Shown in pieces: positions 27,771 to 36,370 of a DNA stretch of 64,000 nucleotides. This DNA comes from UBA3824 sp017541145 (GTDB lineage: Bacteria > Bacteroidota > Bacteroidia > Bacteroidales > UBA3824). How positions within the stretch are numbered: position 1 is the stretch's first letter; the number at the start of each line of letters is the position of its first letter. The stretch is from positions 1 through 64,000 of the forward strand of contig CAMVLO010000015.1 of the NCBI GenBank assembly GCA_947168365.1. Direction: 5' to 3'. A program made the translations under genes and the position numbers. The notes below the pieces were generated by a model. The model ran no database searches and was not told the origin of the DNA. It saw only the letters and a program-made list of their open reading frames with translations.

Positions 27771-29060
27771 TTATCCTCCGAAATTATCGAATCTGATCAT
27801 TTCGTCTTCTACACCAAGAGAGTGGAGAAGGTCGAGAACTGTTTTTGCCATCATAGGAGGTCCGCAGAGGTAATACTCAATATCTTCAGGAGCTTCGTGA
27901 GCTTTAAGATAAGTATCACCCATAACAGGAGCAATGAAACCTGCGGTGTATTTTACACCAAGGCTGTCTGCTTTTGGATCCGGACGGTCAAGAGCCAAGT
28001 GGAAGTGGAAATTCGGGAATTCTTTTTCCAAAGCTAAGAAATCGTCCATGAAGAATACTTCGTCGATAGCACGTGCACCGTAGAAATAGTGCATTTCGCG
28101 GTCGCGACACTGACGGGTCTTGAGCATGTGCATAATCTGAGCACGAAGAGGAGCCATACCGGCACCACCACCTACCCAAATCATTTCACGCTTAGAATCG
28201 TAAACCGGACGGAATTCTCCGTAAGGACCTGACATCACTACTTTGTCACCAGGTTTCAATGAGAAGATGTATGTAGATGCAATACCACATGGTACATCTT
28301 GGAATCCAACTTGTGGTTTCGGTTTGAAAGGAGGTGTAGCAATACGTACTGTCAAAGTAATAATATCACCTTCATCAGGATAGTTGGCCATAGAATAAGC
28401 ACGGATGGTTTCAACAGTGTTTTTCTGTTTCAAACCAAAAAGTCCGAACTTTTGCCATGCCGGAAGATAAAGATCACCAATCAAACCCTTATCCATATCT
28501 CTATCATAATCAATGTCATATTTAGGAATACGAATCTGAGCGTATGAACCCGGTTCAAAGTGCATGTGTTCGCCGGCCGGCAATTTTACTTTGAACTCTT
28601 TGATGAATGTAGCAACGTTTTTGTTAGAAATAACTTCACATTCCCACTCTTTAACACCAAGGATAGATTCATCAACCTTGATTTCCATATCACCTTTTAC
28701 TTTAGCCTGACAGCCAAGTCTCCAATGATCTTTGATTTGTTTTCTTGTAAAATGAGGTACTTCTGAAGGAAGGATGTCACCACCACCTTGCAAAATTTGC
28801 AATTTGCACTGACCGCATGAACCTTTACCACCACAAGCAGACGGCAAATGAACAGCAGCACCGGCAAGTGTTGAAAGTACAGAACCACCTTGCTCTACCT
28901 CTACAACTTTGTCACCGTTGATTGTAATTTTTACTTTTCCAGAAGGAAGAAGTTTGGCTTTTGCAAACAACAATAATGCAACCAATATCAACACCAACAC
29001 GAAAAATATAATTACGGCTGGTCCCAAAGTTGACATTAAACTAGCGTCTAATAATACCAT
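27771..29060 (-). CDS. nqrF: Na+-translocating NADH:quinone reductase subunit F
   Basis: 429 residues. One N-terminal helix (about 10-34) anchors it. A plant-type 2Fe-2S domain follows, with cysteines in SACGGKGSCGQC and LGCQA. The FAD domain shows RAYSMANYP, and the NADH domain shows GGGAGMAPLRAQI and YLCGPPMM. NqrF is the NADH-oxidising entry point of the sodium pump and passes electrons from FAD to its iron-sulfur centre. It is the last gene of a complete nqrABCDEF operon, 20 bp after nqrE. The length is normal for Bacteroidota. Confidence 0.97.
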   Translation of the reverse strand: MVLLDASLMSTLGPAVIIFFVLVLILVALLLFAKAKLLPSGKVKITINGDKVVEVEQGGSVLSTLAGAAVHLPSACGGKGSCGQCKLQILQGGGDILPSEVPHFTRKQIKDHWRLGCQAKVKGDMEIKVDESILGVKEWECEVISNKNVATFIKEFKVKLPAGEHMHFEPGSYAQIRIPKYDIDYDRDMDKGLIGDLYLPAWQKFGLFGLKQKNTVETIRAYSMANYPDEGDIITLTVRIATPPFKPKPQVGFQDVPCGIASTYIFSLKPGDKVVMSGPYGEFRPVYDSKREMIWVGGGAGMAPLRAQIMHMLKTRQCRDREMHYFYGARAIDEVFFMDDFLALEKEFPNFHFHLALDRPDPKADSLGVKYTAGFIAPVMGDTYLKAHEAPEDIEYYLCGPPMMAKTVLDLLHSLGVEDEMIRFDNFGG

Positions 29061-29080
29061 TTTGCTGTATGATTTTAAAG

Positions 29081-29698
29081 TTAATCAAGTTTAATACCCA
29101 TAAATGACATAAATGCAATAGCCATCAAACCGCAAACGATGAATGCAATACCAACGCCTTTCAAAGGTGCAGGAACATTAGAGTAAGAAATTTTTTCTCT
29201 AATAGCAGCAATCAAAACGATAGCGATGAACCAACCGATACCTGAGCCTAATGCGTATACAAAAGAATCACCGATTGTTTCAAATTCTTTCTGTTGCATA
29301 AATAATGATGCACCCATGATAGCACAGTTAACAGCGATAAGCGGTAAGAAGATACCGAGCTGTCCGTAAAGTGCCGGTGCAAATTTTTCTACAATCATCT
29401 CCACAAGCTGTACGATTGCGGCAATAACGGCGATGAAAAGGATAAAACTCAAGAAACTCAAGTCAACCTCAGCATAACCATCTCCTAACCAAGACAATGC
29501 ACCTTCTTTAAGGATGTAGTTTTCAAGTAAGTAGTTAACCGGAACAGTTATCAACAACACGAAAATAACTGCCGCACCCAAACCTACTGAAGTCTTAACG
29601 GTTTTTGAGACAGCAAGATAAGAACACATTCCAAGGAATGTCGCAAAAATCATGTTGTCTATAAAAATCGACTTTATAAATAAATTTAATGATTCCAT
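29081..29698 (-). CDS. nqrE: Na+-translocating NADH:quinone reductase subunit E
   Basis: 205 residues with six membrane helices of the NqrDE/RnfAE family. MCSYLAVSKTVKTSVGLG near the start and VNCAIMGASLFM in the middle supply the two cysteines that, with two from NqrD, are known to hold an iron centre within the membrane. NqrE forms the electron path across the membrane and part of the sodium route. It sits 31 bp downstream of nqrD in the operon. Confidence 0.97.
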   Translation of the reverse strand: MESLNLFIKSIFIDNMIFATFLGMCSYLAVSKTVKTSVGLGAAVIFVLLITVPVNYLLENYILKEGALSWLGDGYAEVDLSFLSFILFIAVIAAIVQLVEMIVEKFAPALYGQLGIFLPLIAVNCAIMGASLFMQQKEFETIGDSFVYALGSGIGWFIAIVLIAAIREKISYSNVPAPLKGVGIAFIVCGLMAIAFMSFMGIKLD

Positions 29699-29729
29699 TT
29701 ACTTAATTGTGTTTAAAAGGTTTAAACAA

Positions 29730-30353
29730 TTATTTTTCCTGAAGTTCTTTCATTTTAGAACGCTGTATCCAGATAACAATACCGATAAGGATAAGTGCCA
29801 TTGGAGGATTAAGCATAATACCACAGTTGGAATATCCCAAATCATATAATGCTTGAGGAATTACTTTGAAACCGAATAAACTTCCGGAACCCAAAAGTTC
29901 ACGTACAAATGCTACAATTACCAAAATAATACCATATCCGGCACCGTTAGCAATACCGTCGAGTAATGCCGGTACTGGTTTGTTACCCAATGCAAATGCT
30001 TCAAGACGACCCATAACGATACAGTTCGTAATGATAAGTCCGATATATACACTCAACGCTTTGTCAAGGTTGTACATAAAGGCTTTAAGTATTTGGTCAA
30101 CAAGAATAACAAGAGATGCTACAACTACCAACTGTACGATAATACGTATACGAGATGGAATTGTATTTCTCATGAGAGAGATTATAAGGTTAGAAAAAGC
30201 TGTAACAACTGTTACCGAAATAGCCATTACGATAGCTGGCTGCAATTCTACAGTTACAGCAAGAGCCGAACAGATACCCAATACTTGTACAGTGATAGGG
30301 TTATTCAAGCTCAACGGATTCTTAAATATGTCTGAATAATTAGTCTGTGCCAT
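29730..30353 (-). CDS. nqrD: Na+-translocating NADH:quinone reductase subunit D
   Basis: 207 residues, six membrane helices, an inverted-topology paralogue of NqrE. GICSALAVTVELQPAIVM and TNCIVMGRLEAFAL carry the cysteines that complete the intramembrane iron centre. The start ATG 30353 lies 5 bp after the stop of nqrC. A soluble C-terminal tail (QRSKMKELQEK) is charged, as usual in the family. Confidence 0.97.
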   Translation of the reverse strand: MAQTNYSDIFKNPLSLNNPITVQVLGICSALAVTVELQPAIVMAISVTVVTAFSNLIISLMRNTIPSRIRIIVQLVVVASLVILVDQILKAFMYNLDKALSVYIGLIITNCIVMGRLEAFALGNKPVPALLDGIANGAGYGIILVIVAFVRELLGSGSLFGFKVIPQALYDLGYSNCGIMLNPPMALILIGIVIWIQRSKMKELQEK

Positions 30354-30358
30354 AATGC

Positions 30359-31177
30359 TTATTTGATAACATTTTGAGTTGAATCTGCTGCCGGAGCATC
30401 CGGAACCGGTTCGCTTACTGTATCAGTATTATCAACAGCCGGAGCCGAAGCAGAAGTTGATGAAAGTGTTTTCTTTAATGGTTCGTATGCTTGCAAACAG
30501 TCGTTAACCATGTTTTTAACACCGTTTGTTGTCATTGTAGAACCTGAGATAGCGTCGATACCGTGTTTCGGATCTTCAGCAGTTTTTTTGGAATCTTTGT
30601 AAACATTTACGCCTACAAATTTACCGTTTTCTGACATCTCTTTTCCTACAAATTGAGAAGTAAAGAAATCTTCAGTCATTTTTGCACCAAGACCCGGAGT
30701 TTCTGAAGCATGAGCAAATACAACACCGTTGATTGTGTTGAAATCTTCTTTCAATGCAGCATATCCCCAGATAGCACCCCAAAGACCTTTGCCTTTCAAT
30801 GGAACTACATAGTAAAATTGTCCGTTGTTTTCTACTTTGAAAATCGGAAGTTTTACTTCTTTCTTTACAACACCATCTTTAACAACAGTCTTGAAAACGA
30901 TTAAATTATCTTTGATACTAAAAGCGTCATCATTTGTTTTGTTACCCAAAGAGTCAACAACAAAAGATTCTACTACAGCCTTATTGAATGTTTCTTCAGC
31001 TTTGGATTCGTCAACTTCAATACCTGCACATTTGAGGATATTAATACGTTTTTCGTTATCCATATTAATTTTCTGTTGAGGTTTGAGACCAACAGAAACT
31101 ACAGTTAAAACAATAGCTACTACTACAACCATTATTGCAGAATAGACTACTGTGTATACATTACTATTTGTATTCAT
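30359..31177 (-). CDS. nqrC: Na+-translocating NADH:quinone reductase subunit C
   Basis: 272 residues. A single N-terminal helix (about 8-28) precedes a periplasmic FMN-binding domain. The flavinylation site is in DAISGSTMTTNGV, where a threonine carries FMN through a phosphoester bond (S-G-S-T here). The C-terminal 35 residues are Ala/Pro/Asp-rich and low in complexity (SSTSASAPAVDNTDT), longer than typical and probably disordered. Covalent flavin attachment needs an ApbE transferase, which is not in this window. Confidence 0.95.
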   Translation of the reverse strand: MNTNSNVYTVVYSAIMVVVVAIVLTVVSVGLKPQQKINMDNEKRINILKCAGIEVDESKAEETFNKAVVESFVVDSLGNKTNDDAFSIKDNLIVFKTVVKDGVVKKEVKLPIFKVENNGQFYYVVPLKGKGLWGAIWGYAALKEDFNTINGVVFAHASETPGLGAKMTEDFFTSQFVGKEMSENGKFVGVNVYKDSKKTAEDPKHGIDAISGSTMTTNGVKNMVNDCLQAYEPLKKTLSSTSASAPAVDNTDTVSEPVPDAPAADSTQNVIK

Positions 31178-31208
31178 TTCTTTCTATTTTATTTAATGGT
31201 TTGTAATA

Positions 31209-32432
31209 TTATTTACTAGCTTTTGCTCTGTTAAGACGACGTTTAACATTTTGACGTACAACAATATGGTCGATAATCGGAGCAGTAACATTCATAAGAA
31301 GAATTGCCATCATAACGCCTTCCGGGAATGCAGGGTTTACTACACGTACCAAGATTGCAACAACGCCAACCAAGAAACCGTAAATCCATTTACCAGTTTC
31401 GGTTTGAGCAGCTGTTACAGGGTCGGTAGCCATGAAAACGATACCGAATGCAAAACCACCGAGAATCAAGTGTGCGTAAGCCGGAACAAATAAGTATGAA
31501 TATTCAGCAATTTTTGCTGCATCTTTTTGTGGGTCAAGACTCGATACGATGTGGTCGCCAGCAAAATTGAGAAGTAATCCCATGAACAAAACGCCAAGGA
31601 CGCCTGAAAGCATAATCTTCCATGATGCAACGCCGGTCCAAATCAAAAGAATTGCGCCCAACAAAATGCACAATGTAGAAGTTTCACCAACAGCACCCGG
31701 AATAAATCCGAAGAACATGTCTGATACAGAATAATGAGAAGTCAAAGCATCCCAAGAGGTATTCTGAGCCAATTCTCCAAGAGGAGTAGCACCTGAGAAA
31801 CCGTCAACAGTTTTTTCAGCACCGTCAAGACCGGCAATCCAAACTTTGTCACCAGACATCTTGCTCGGATAAGCGAAGAACAAGAATGCACGTGCCAAAA
31901 GTGCCGGGTTAACAATATTCATACCTGTACCGCCGAAAACTTCCTTACCGATAAGAACTGCAAACATCGTTGCAATTGCTACCATCCAAAGAGGAGTATC
32001 AACAGGAACAATCATAGGAATAAGCAAACCGGTAGCCAAGAAACCTTCGTTAACTTGCTCTTTACGAATTTGAGCAAAAAGGAATTCGAGGAACAATCCG
32101 GAAACATAACTTACAACAAGAATAGGTAATACTTGTCCTAAGCCATAAAAGAAATTTCCCCACAAACCGGCAGTTTCTCCGGTCATTTTGTGATGGAAAT
32201 ATCCGACATTCCACATACCGAACAACAATGCCGGAATCAAAGCAATAATAACGACAGTGATAGTACGTTTCAAGTCAACACTATCACGGATATGAGCACC
32301 TTTTGAAGCTGTTACGTTGTTTGGAACAAATAAAAACGATTCAAAGGCTTCGAAAGTTGATTTCAATCCGGGATGTTTACCACCCTCTTCGAAATTAGGC
32401 TTTATTTTGTCTAAATACTTTCTTAAATCCAT
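31209..32432 (-). CDS. nqrB: Na+-translocating NADH:quinone reductase subunit B
   Basis: 407 residues with about ten membrane helices. The second FMN is attached at the Thr of GFSGATPLG. GKEVFGGTGMNIVNPALLARAFLFF is the conserved helix around the riboflavin/quinone region. NqrB receives electrons in the membrane and is thought to be central to sodium movement and quinone reduction. It follows nqrA by 23 bp. Confidence 0.97.
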   Translation of the reverse strand: MDLRKYLDKIKPNFEEGGKHPGLKSTFEAFESFLFVPNNVTASKGAHIRDSVDLKRTITVVIIALIPALLFGMWNVGYFHHKMTGETAGLWGNFFYGLGQVLPILVVSYVSGLFLEFLFAQIRKEQVNEGFLATGLLIPMIVPVDTPLWMVAIATMFAVLIGKEVFGGTGMNIVNPALLARAFLFFAYPSKMSGDKVWIAGLDGAEKTVDGFSGATPLGELAQNTSWDALTSHYSVSDMFFGFIPGAVGETSTLCILLGAILLIWTGVASWKIMLSGVLGVLFMGLLLNFAGDHIVSSLDPQKDAAKIAEYSYLFVPAYAHLILGGFAFGIVFMATDPVTAAQTETGKWIYGFLVGVVAILVRVVNPAFPEGVMMAILLMNVTAPIIDHIVVRQNVKRRLNRAKASK

Positions 32433-32455
32433 TTTAATTTAATTTTCTTAAAGTT

Positions 32456-33793
32456 TTAACGGGTTTCTTGAACCATAAGATCCAAACCTTGACGTATAAT
32501 AGCCTGAATATCAGTCTTTGAAGTATCAGCAAATTCGCAAAGTGCAAAATCTTCTTCTGCAATTTCGTAAATACCGAGTTCTTCCATCAAATCAATATTC
32601 TGAGCCAAAATAGCTTTTATAAGCTGCAACGGCATTATATCCATCGGAACCAATTTTTCAAAAGTACCGGTTACAACGTATGCACGTTTTTCACCATGCA
32701 TATTGGTATCCAAATCAAATTGTTTCTTAGGTGAAAGCCAGCTGAAGAATGTTCTTGAGAAAGAATATTTCTTGAAACCTGGTAATGCCCAGCCGAACAT
32801 CTCATAATAATTGCCTTCAGGAATAATTGTGATTTCGTTGTCATAAAATCCCAAATAACCGTCAGCCTCGATTTTTGTACCTGTTAAAACATTACCGCTG
32901 ATAATACGTGCATTTTCAGCATCATATTTACCGTTGATGATGTCAGAAACTTTGGTATTTGCCAAAACAGAAACGTATGCAGGAGCATTTACTTTGCTAC
33001 CGGCCAAAGCGATTGTTTTCTTAGCATCGTAAATACCGTTTTTCACCAAACGACCGATAATTACAACATCTTGAGGATTAACAACGATAACAGATTCACC
33101 CTTGTTTACAGGACAAACATGCGAAATCTGTACGCCAGCATTGCCGGCTGGATGAGGACCTTCAAAACCGGTAGCCTCAACACCTTTTACAGAAGCAAAT
33201 ACATTACCTTGAATTCTGCTGTCATAGCCAAGATATACTTTAGCTAACTTGCCCAAAGCATCAACGCCAGCCTGAAACAAATCGATTTGATCTTTCAATA
33301 CAAATTGATAGTCTGTAGCGAGAGGAGCAGAATCGAAAGTTGAGATGTAAACAGCCTTAGCATCTTGCTGAGGATCAGCGATGATGTTGAAAGGACGTTG
33401 ACGTAAATAAGGCCAAACACCGCTCTTGAGCAAAAGTGATTTAACAGCCTCTTTTGATGAGAGATTAGAAGTGTCAAACTTCTCGTAATCATTGGCACCG
33501 TCAGCCTTAACGATTACGTCGGTGATTCTTCTGCGTTCTGCTCGGCGCACTTCTATCACCTCACCGCTTACGGGAGAGCAGAAACAGATTTCAGGCCTGT
33601 ACTTATCTGTAAACAATACAGTTCCAGCTTTTACCTTAGCGCCTACCTTTACTTCCAAGTGTGGTTTCATACAAGAGAAGTCAGATGGCTTAATAGAGAT
33701 TTCTGCACCGGCAACTGTCTGAGATACAGTTTGCTGCGCAGCACCCTTAAGGTTGATATCCAAGCCTTTTTTAAGTTTTATGACTTTTGACAT
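32456..33793 (-). CDS. nqrA: Na+-translocating NADH:quinone reductase subunit A
   Basis: 445 residues from ATG 33793 (MSKVIKLKKGLDINLKG), the normal start of the family. The longer frame to 33838 adds 15 residues not seen in relatives. The N-terminal domain resembles a biotinyl-lipoyl fold (CSPVSGEVIEVRRAERRRI), and the remainder is soluble with no cofactor-binding cysteines. NqrA is the peripheral cytoplasmic subunit near the quinone site. It is the first gene of the operon. A candidate promoter lies about 90 bp upstream. Confidence 0.96.
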   Translation of the reverse strand: MSKVIKLKKGLDINLKGAAQQTVSQTVAGAEISIKPSDFSCMKPHLEVKVGAKVKAGTVLFTDKYRPEICFCSPVSGEVIEVRRAERRRITDVIVKADGANDYEKFDTSNLSSKEAVKSLLLKSGVWPYLRQRPFNIIADPQQDAKAVYISTFDSAPLATDYQFVLKDQIDLFQAGVDALGKLAKVYLGYDSRIQGNVFASVKGVEATGFEGPHPAGNAGVQISHVCPVNKGESVIVVNPQDVVIIGRLVKNGIYDAKKTIALAGSKVNAPAYVSVLANTKVSDIINGKYDAENARIISGNVLTGTKIEADGYLGFYDNEITIIPEGNYYEMFGWALPGFKKYSFSRTFFSWLSPKKQFDLDTNMHGEKRAYVVTGTFEKLVPMDIMPLQLIKAILAQNIDLMEELGIYEIAEEDFALCEFADTSKTDIQAIIRQGLDLMVQETR

Positions 33794-33884
33794 AATCAAT
33801 ATATAAGTTTGTTGATTTTCTGCGGGCGAAATTAGCAAATTATTTCCAATTTTTCGCTTACAAACATCGTAAATTTCACACTTG

Positions 33885-33892
33885 CAAAATTA
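33885..33892 (-). promoter_or_regulatory. Candidate -7 box for the nqr operon
   Basis: TAATTTTG on the minus strand (33892-33885) matches TAnnTTTG. It leaves a leader of about 85 nt before nqrA. No good -33 TTTG is visible. Confidence 0.4.
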
Positions 33893-34059
33893 ATTAATTG
33901 TTAAGAATCGTTAAAGATTACTAAGGAATATTATTTAACAATATAAATTATTGCATCTAATTGATAAAATTGTTGTATTTTTGCATCGAAAATAATGGGA
34001 CATCTCATTAGAACCATTCATCCGAAAAACAAAAATTTTTATATAAAATATACAATATT

Positions 34060-34122
34060 TTTACGATGTAAAATTTATTTACGATGTAAAATAATTTTAC
34101 AGGTTTTGTAAAATTTCTTTAC
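34060..34122 (+). promoter_or_regulatory. Cluster of TTTAC/GTAAA palindromes (putative enhancer sites)
   Basis: TTTAC-GAT-GTAAA occurs twice, at 34060-34072 and 34078-34090, with an 18-bp period. TTTTAC-N7-GTAAAA (34095-34113) and a further TTTAC (34118-34122) continue the series. The cluster ends 58 bp before the -24 element of the sigma-54-like promoter, where activator sites for that polymerase form usually lie. Confidence 0.6.
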
Positions 34123-34177
34123 AGAATAAATTTTCTATTAAAAACGTAAATTATTGAAATTCAACATAATATTTTTT

Positions 34178-34194
34178 TTGGCACGATGCGTGCA
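34178..34194 (+). promoter_or_regulatory. Sigma-54 (RpoN)-type -24/-12 promoter
   Basis: TTGGCACG (34178-34185), four bases, then GTGCA (34190-34194). The invariant GG (34180-34181) and GC (34192-34193) are 10 bp apart as required, and only one consensus base (-12 TTGC) differs. Predicted start about 34205. The stretch is also an inverted repeat GCACG-ATG-CGTGC, so another binding site is possible. Confidence 0.6.
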
Positions 34195-34204
34195 ATAAAA
34201 TAAG

Positions 34205-34293
34205 ACAACTATATTTTTATGCCCAAAGATTTTACAGTCTTATTTTAATAATGTTAATTTAGAAAGCCTCCGATGTGAATCGTGAGGCTTTTT
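34205..34293 (+). ncRNA. Candidate small RNA under sigma-54 control
   Basis: From the predicted start near 34205 to the terminator at 34293 is about 90 nt with no gene beyond a 9-codon frame (MPKDFTVLF, ATG 34219). Such a promoter-terminator pair around non-coding DNA is typical of a trans-acting small RNA. The next gene has its own promoter 540 bp on. Purely predicted; no family recognised. Confidence 0.42.
34263..34293 (+). terminator. Rho-independent terminator
   Basis: AAAGCCTC (34263-34270) pairs with GAGGCTTT (34284-34291), closing a 13-nt loop, with T-run to 34293. Confidence 0.8.
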
Positions 34294-34753
34294 CATAGCC
34301 CACAATATTAATCACATCACTCAATAAACACAATATCCGGGAAACTTTTTATAAAAGATGCGGGCTAACAAATATTTTTTACTTTTACCGACAAAAAAAT
34401 TTTAGTCACCTTATTAATTTCAGACTTCTTTCCCTTTTTTTAACAAAAAAATCAAGGACAAAATCAGAGCTGAATCAATCAACCTTTGCACTTGCAGGCG
34501 GTTGAAAGGGTGCACAACTCGGTCGATAACAATCTGCATTTCTGCCGCTTTTGCATTTAGTCAATTCGTTTTTTGAGATTTTCCACAGGCTGCGGGTGTT
34601 GATGTCTGTTTTTTCCATATTAGACGGCACGCCGAGAAATAAGCCATTGACACTCAAAAAGCATCACCCCAAATATACAAAAACTTTTTGACGCGCTAAA
34701 TCAAATAGTCCGAAATTTATTTGCGTCCAAACCTCATCACGAAAAATCATAGG

Positions 34754-34777
34754 AAAATGTGACAAATCTCACATTTT
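34754..34777 (+). promoter_or_regulatory. CRP/FNR-type operator 1
   Basis: TGTGA-CAAATC-TCACA (34758-34773) fits the TGTGA-N6-TCACA consensus exactly. The symmetry extends to nine bases per arm (AAAATGTGA / TCACATTTT). Confidence 0.7.
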
Positions 34778-34789
34778 ACCATAGTTTTT

Positions 34790-34805
34790 TGTGATTATTA
34801 TCACA
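34790..34805 (+). promoter_or_regulatory. CRP/FNR-type operator 2
   Basis: TGTGA-TTATTA-TCACA, again an exact consensus match, centred 32 bp (three helical turns) from operator 1 and about 50 bp before the predicted transcription start. Confidence 0.7.
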
Positions 34806-34833
34806 TTTTAGTATGTTTTTTCGTGGGAAATAG

Positions 34834-34841
34834 TATATTTG
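34834..34841 (+). promoter_or_regulatory. -7 box of the AAA/DUF4143 gene
   Basis: TATATTTG matches TAnnTTTG. It overlaps the upstream in-frame TTG at 34839, so ATG 34878 is the real start. Confidence 0.7.
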
Positions 34842-34877
34842 CATCGTAATTACCAACAAAAGAAAACTAATCGAGCG

Positions 34878-36200
34878 ATGGAAATAGCAAGGGACATAAT
34901 ATGCAAATTGGTGGAATGGAAGTCGTCAAAGGACCGCAAACCGTTGATACTCAGCGGAGCAAGGCAGATTGGCAAGACGTGGGCGTTGAAGGAATTTGGA
35001 CGTCGGCACTACGACGATGTCGCTTATTTCAATTTTGACAAGAGGTCGGAGTTACAGAAAGAATTTGAGGCGACCAAAGACCCGCGCCGGCTTATCAGGG
35101 CATTGTCGCTGTACGTTGATTGTGAAATCAAGCCCGAAACCACGCTCATAATTTTCGACGAGGTGCAAGAGTGCAACAAGGCTCTCAACTCGCTGAAATA
35201 TTTTTGCGAGGATGCGCCCGAATATCACATCGTCTGCGCCGGGTCGTTGCTTGGCGTTTTTCTGAGCAAAGACGATTCGTTCCCGGTCGGGAAAGTTGAG
35301 TTTTTGTATATGTACCCGTTGTCATTCAAAGAGTTTCTCTACCACGACAACCGAAAAATGTACGACTTTGCAGAATCCATTGATACTGTGGAGCCAATTC
35401 CCGAAATTGCAATGAAACTTTTGGAAGAATCATACAAAAGATACCTCGTCTGCGGCGGAATGCCCGAGGCTGCAATTTCAATGCTCGAAAATAACGGCAA
35501 CACCGACAAGATTCTCAGTTCCATAATAGAAGCTTACAGGCTCGATTTTTCAAAACATGCGCCCTCATCAAATATTCAGAAAATCGCCGATATTTGGAAC
35601 TCTATGCCTAACCAATTATCGAAGGAAAACAGAAAATTTCAATTCAAACTTGTAAAATCCTCGGCACGTTACCGCGAATACGAATCGGCGATGCTGTGGC
35701 TTCAAAACGCCGGACTGATTCAGAGAATCAACTGCATTACAAAGCCCGGACTGCCGATTTCAGCATACGAAGACAGTCAGATTTTCAAAGTCTATCTCAA
35801 CGACGTCGGCATAATGAGGGTTTTGGCGCAGTTGCCGCCCAACGTATATATATCTGACAATCCGATGTTTAAAGAGTTCAAGGGCGCGATGACCGAGAAT
35901 TATGTATTGCAGTCGTTGGTTGCCAATTTTGAGGTTATGCCGAGATATTGGATGTCGTCGGGGACGGCGGAAGTGGATTTTGTATTGCAGTACGGACTCT
36001 ACGTCCTGCCGATAGAAGTGAAGTCGGGCACAAGTATCAGTGGCAAAAGTATCAAGGTTTTCGGCGAAAAATATTCATCTCCCCTAATGCTTCGTTTTTC
36101 GGGGCTCAACCTCCGTCTCGACAACAATTTTCTCAACATCCCGCTATGGCTCGTAGATTATGCACCAAAGTTTTTGAGACTAATCAAAGGATTGCAGTAA
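34878..36200 (+). CDS. AAA ATPase with DUF4143 nuclease-like C-terminus
   Basis: 440 residues. Walker A is SGARQIGKTWALKEF (about 27-41) and Walker B TLIIFDEVQECN (about 95-106), with sensor CAGSLLGVFL after it: the AAA_14 domain. The C-terminal DUF4143 domain (about 200-400) ends in the PD-(D/E)XK-like motif AEVDFVLQYG...LPIEVKSG. This family is abundant and mobile in gut bacteria; its function is not established. Codon use is GC-richer than that of neighbours. Two perfect CRP-type sites upstream imply regulation by a cAMP- or effector-responsive activator or repressor, which is unusual for the family as far as I know. Confidence 0.85.
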   Translation: MEIARDIICKLVEWKSSKDRKPLILSGARQIGKTWALKEFGRRHYDDVAYFNFDKRSELQKEFEATKDPRRLIRALSLYVDCEIKPETTLIIFDEVQECNKALNSLKYFCEDAPEYHIVCAGSLLGVFLSKDDSFPVGKVEFLYMYPLSFKEFLYHDNRKMYDFAESIDTVEPIPEIAMKLLEESYKRYLVCGGMPEAAISMLENNGNTDKILSSIIEAYRLDFSKHAPSSNIQKIADIWNSMPNQLSKENRKFQFKLVKSSARYREYESAMLWLQNAGLIQRINCITKPGLPISAYEDSQIFKVYLNDVGIMRVLAQLPPNVYISDNPMFKEFKGAMTENYVLQSLVANFEVMPRYWMSSGTAEVDFVLQYGLYVLPIEVKSGTSISGKSIKVFGEKYSSPLMLRFSGLNLRLDNNFLNIPLWLVDYAPKFLRLIKGLQ

Positions 36201-36293
36201 GAGGACTTTCTGTTCGTAATGCAGCAACGTTTTTACCGTTACCAGTATCATCTATGAGAACTCTCCGATTTTCAACTTTGTTTGGTTACTCAT
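36181..36293 (-). pseudogene. MerR-type regulator, 5' remnant
   Basis: Minus strand from ATG 36293: MSNQTKLKIGEFS, a TAG stop (36254-36252), then in the same frame VTVKTLLHYEQKVLLLQ. This matches the start of MerR regulators (K-I-G-E-F-S...VTVKTLRHYE-x-GLL). Substitutions in the second helix and loss of everything after it mark a dead gene. Its end overlaps the 3' end of the AAA/DUF4143 gene. A good promoter box remains upstream. Confidence 0.7.
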
Positions 36294-36326
36294 AATCGAT
36301 CGTTTTTTTGTTTTGCTAAGCGACTG

Positions 36327-36334
36327 CAAAGTTA
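36327..36334 (-). promoter_or_regulatory. -7 box of the dead MerR gene
   Basis: TAACTTTG on the minus strand (36334-36327), 34 bp before the MerR ATG. Confidence 0.55.
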
Positions 36335-36370
36335 ATCCTTGCCCTTAGGTACAAGTCAAGAGAGCAGATG

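Larger units (their letters stand above)
33839..34833. other. Gene-free regulatory region
   Basis: About 1 kb without a convincing protein gene. It holds the nqr leader and promoter on the left, a lone TATTTTTG box at 33976-33983 (+), the palindrome cluster and sigma-54-like promoter described separately, a terminator, an AT-rich stretch 34294-34750 in which I see nothing definite, and two CRP-type sites at the right end. A 38-codon frame at 33995 and a minus-strand 60-codon frame at 34475-34657 look accidental. Confidence 0.6.

Noticed and set aside
29866..30339. Long plus-strand frame opposite nqrD
   Set aside because: It mirrors the codon structure of nqrD on the other strand; shadow frames like this also occur opposite hsdR, hsdM and jetC.
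33995..34111. 38-codon plus-strand frame behind a TATTTTTG box
   Set aside because: Most of it is the translated palindrome cluster (repeated L-R-C-K-I), so regulatory DNA explains it better than a peptide.
34475..34657. Minus-strand 60-codon frame as a gene
   Set aside because: No promoter box, no recognisable motif, Pro/Cys-rich ending; probably accidental.
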